DNA of 20,855 nucleotides from the NCBI GenBank assembly GCA_038239195.1, contig JBBSEZ010000146.1, positions 1-20,855 of the forward strand. The letters are read 5' to 3'. The notes below the pieces were generated by a model, which saw only the letters and a list, made by a program, of their open reading frames with translations, made no database searches and was not told the origin of the DNA. The position numbers and the translations under genes are program-made. Each line of letters begins with the position of its first letter. Positions within the stretch are counted from its first letter, which is position 1. The DNA comes from JBBSEZ01 sp038239195. GTDB lineage: Bacteria; Planctomycetota; Planctomycetia; Gemmatales; Gemmataceae. Shown here piece by piece: positions 20,768 through 20,855 of the stretch.

Positions 20768-20855
20768 AAGCGGCCTCGACTTGCCGTGGGTCAGGCTTTA
20801 GCGCCAGTCCCCCCGCCGCGCCCACCCCGGCCGCCCGCGCCCGCAACCCCATGCC
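20768..20855. other. Non-coding end of the window
   Basis: The last 88 bases hold no gene or hairpin that I can support. The Pro/Arg-rich composition towards the end might be the beginning of another gene beyond the window. Confidence 0.3.

Overview
The window is high-GC bacterial DNA with compact, strand-clustered genes. Its content points to Planctomycetota, most likely a member of Gemmataceae or a close relative (inference). The evidence is a TDAGL-type leucine-rich-repeat lipoprotein, a BBP7-type outer-membrane beta-barrel, a secreted WD40 protein, a Ser/Thr kinase with the N-terminal extension common in planctomycetes, a HEAT-repeat lipoprotein, a beta-propeller/MauG-type cytochrome, and many dispersed palindromic intergenic repeats. 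No rRNA, tRNA, CRISPR array, transposase or integrase gene was seen.

Layout. (1) 1-7276, plus strand: the 3' end of a probable glycosyltransferase, then an envelope/accessory series. This contains an LRR lipoprotein, a small exported papain-like (BPSL0067-type) protein, a lipoprotein with two PASTA domains, a conserved protein of unknown function, an FKBP-type prolyl isomerase broken by a 17-bp offset duplication, a TMEM175-type channel and a BBP7-like porin. Two copies of a 37-bp repeat, plus a diverged third copy, lie between these genes. (2) 7552-15317, minus strand: housekeeping and metabolic genes. Reading along the minus strand they are a HEAT lipoprotein, a Gfo/Idh/MocA oxidoreductase, a J-protein/rnpA/yidD operon, a beta-propeller di-haem cytochrome, and a HisN-like phosphatase coupled to mtnA. 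(3) 15466-20855, plus strand: a DUF1294 membrane protein, a kinase-receiver hybrid, a perfect 72-nt palindrome abutting the kinase stop codon, a secreted HELAH metallopeptidase candidate, a secreted WD40 protein and an OsmC-family protein.

Working together. rnpA and yidD overlap by 4 nt and share a promoter-like sequence with the J-protein upstream. hisN-like and mtnA are separated by 3 nt. The FKBP remnant and the TMEM175 gene overlap as ATGA. The metallopeptidase, WD40 and OsmC genes are tightly spaced (16 and 11 nt). Four sigma70-like promoters with 16-17 nt spacers could be read by eye; two of them share the -10 hexamer TAGAAT.

The best leads are the disrupted FKBP gene, the set of unrelated palindromic or dispersed repeats at gene ends, and the LRR / papain-like / PASTA / unknown-protein cluster as a possible surface or peptidoglycan-related system. 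I see no fully convincing new defence or mobile system. All calls are from reading the sequence, without database searches.
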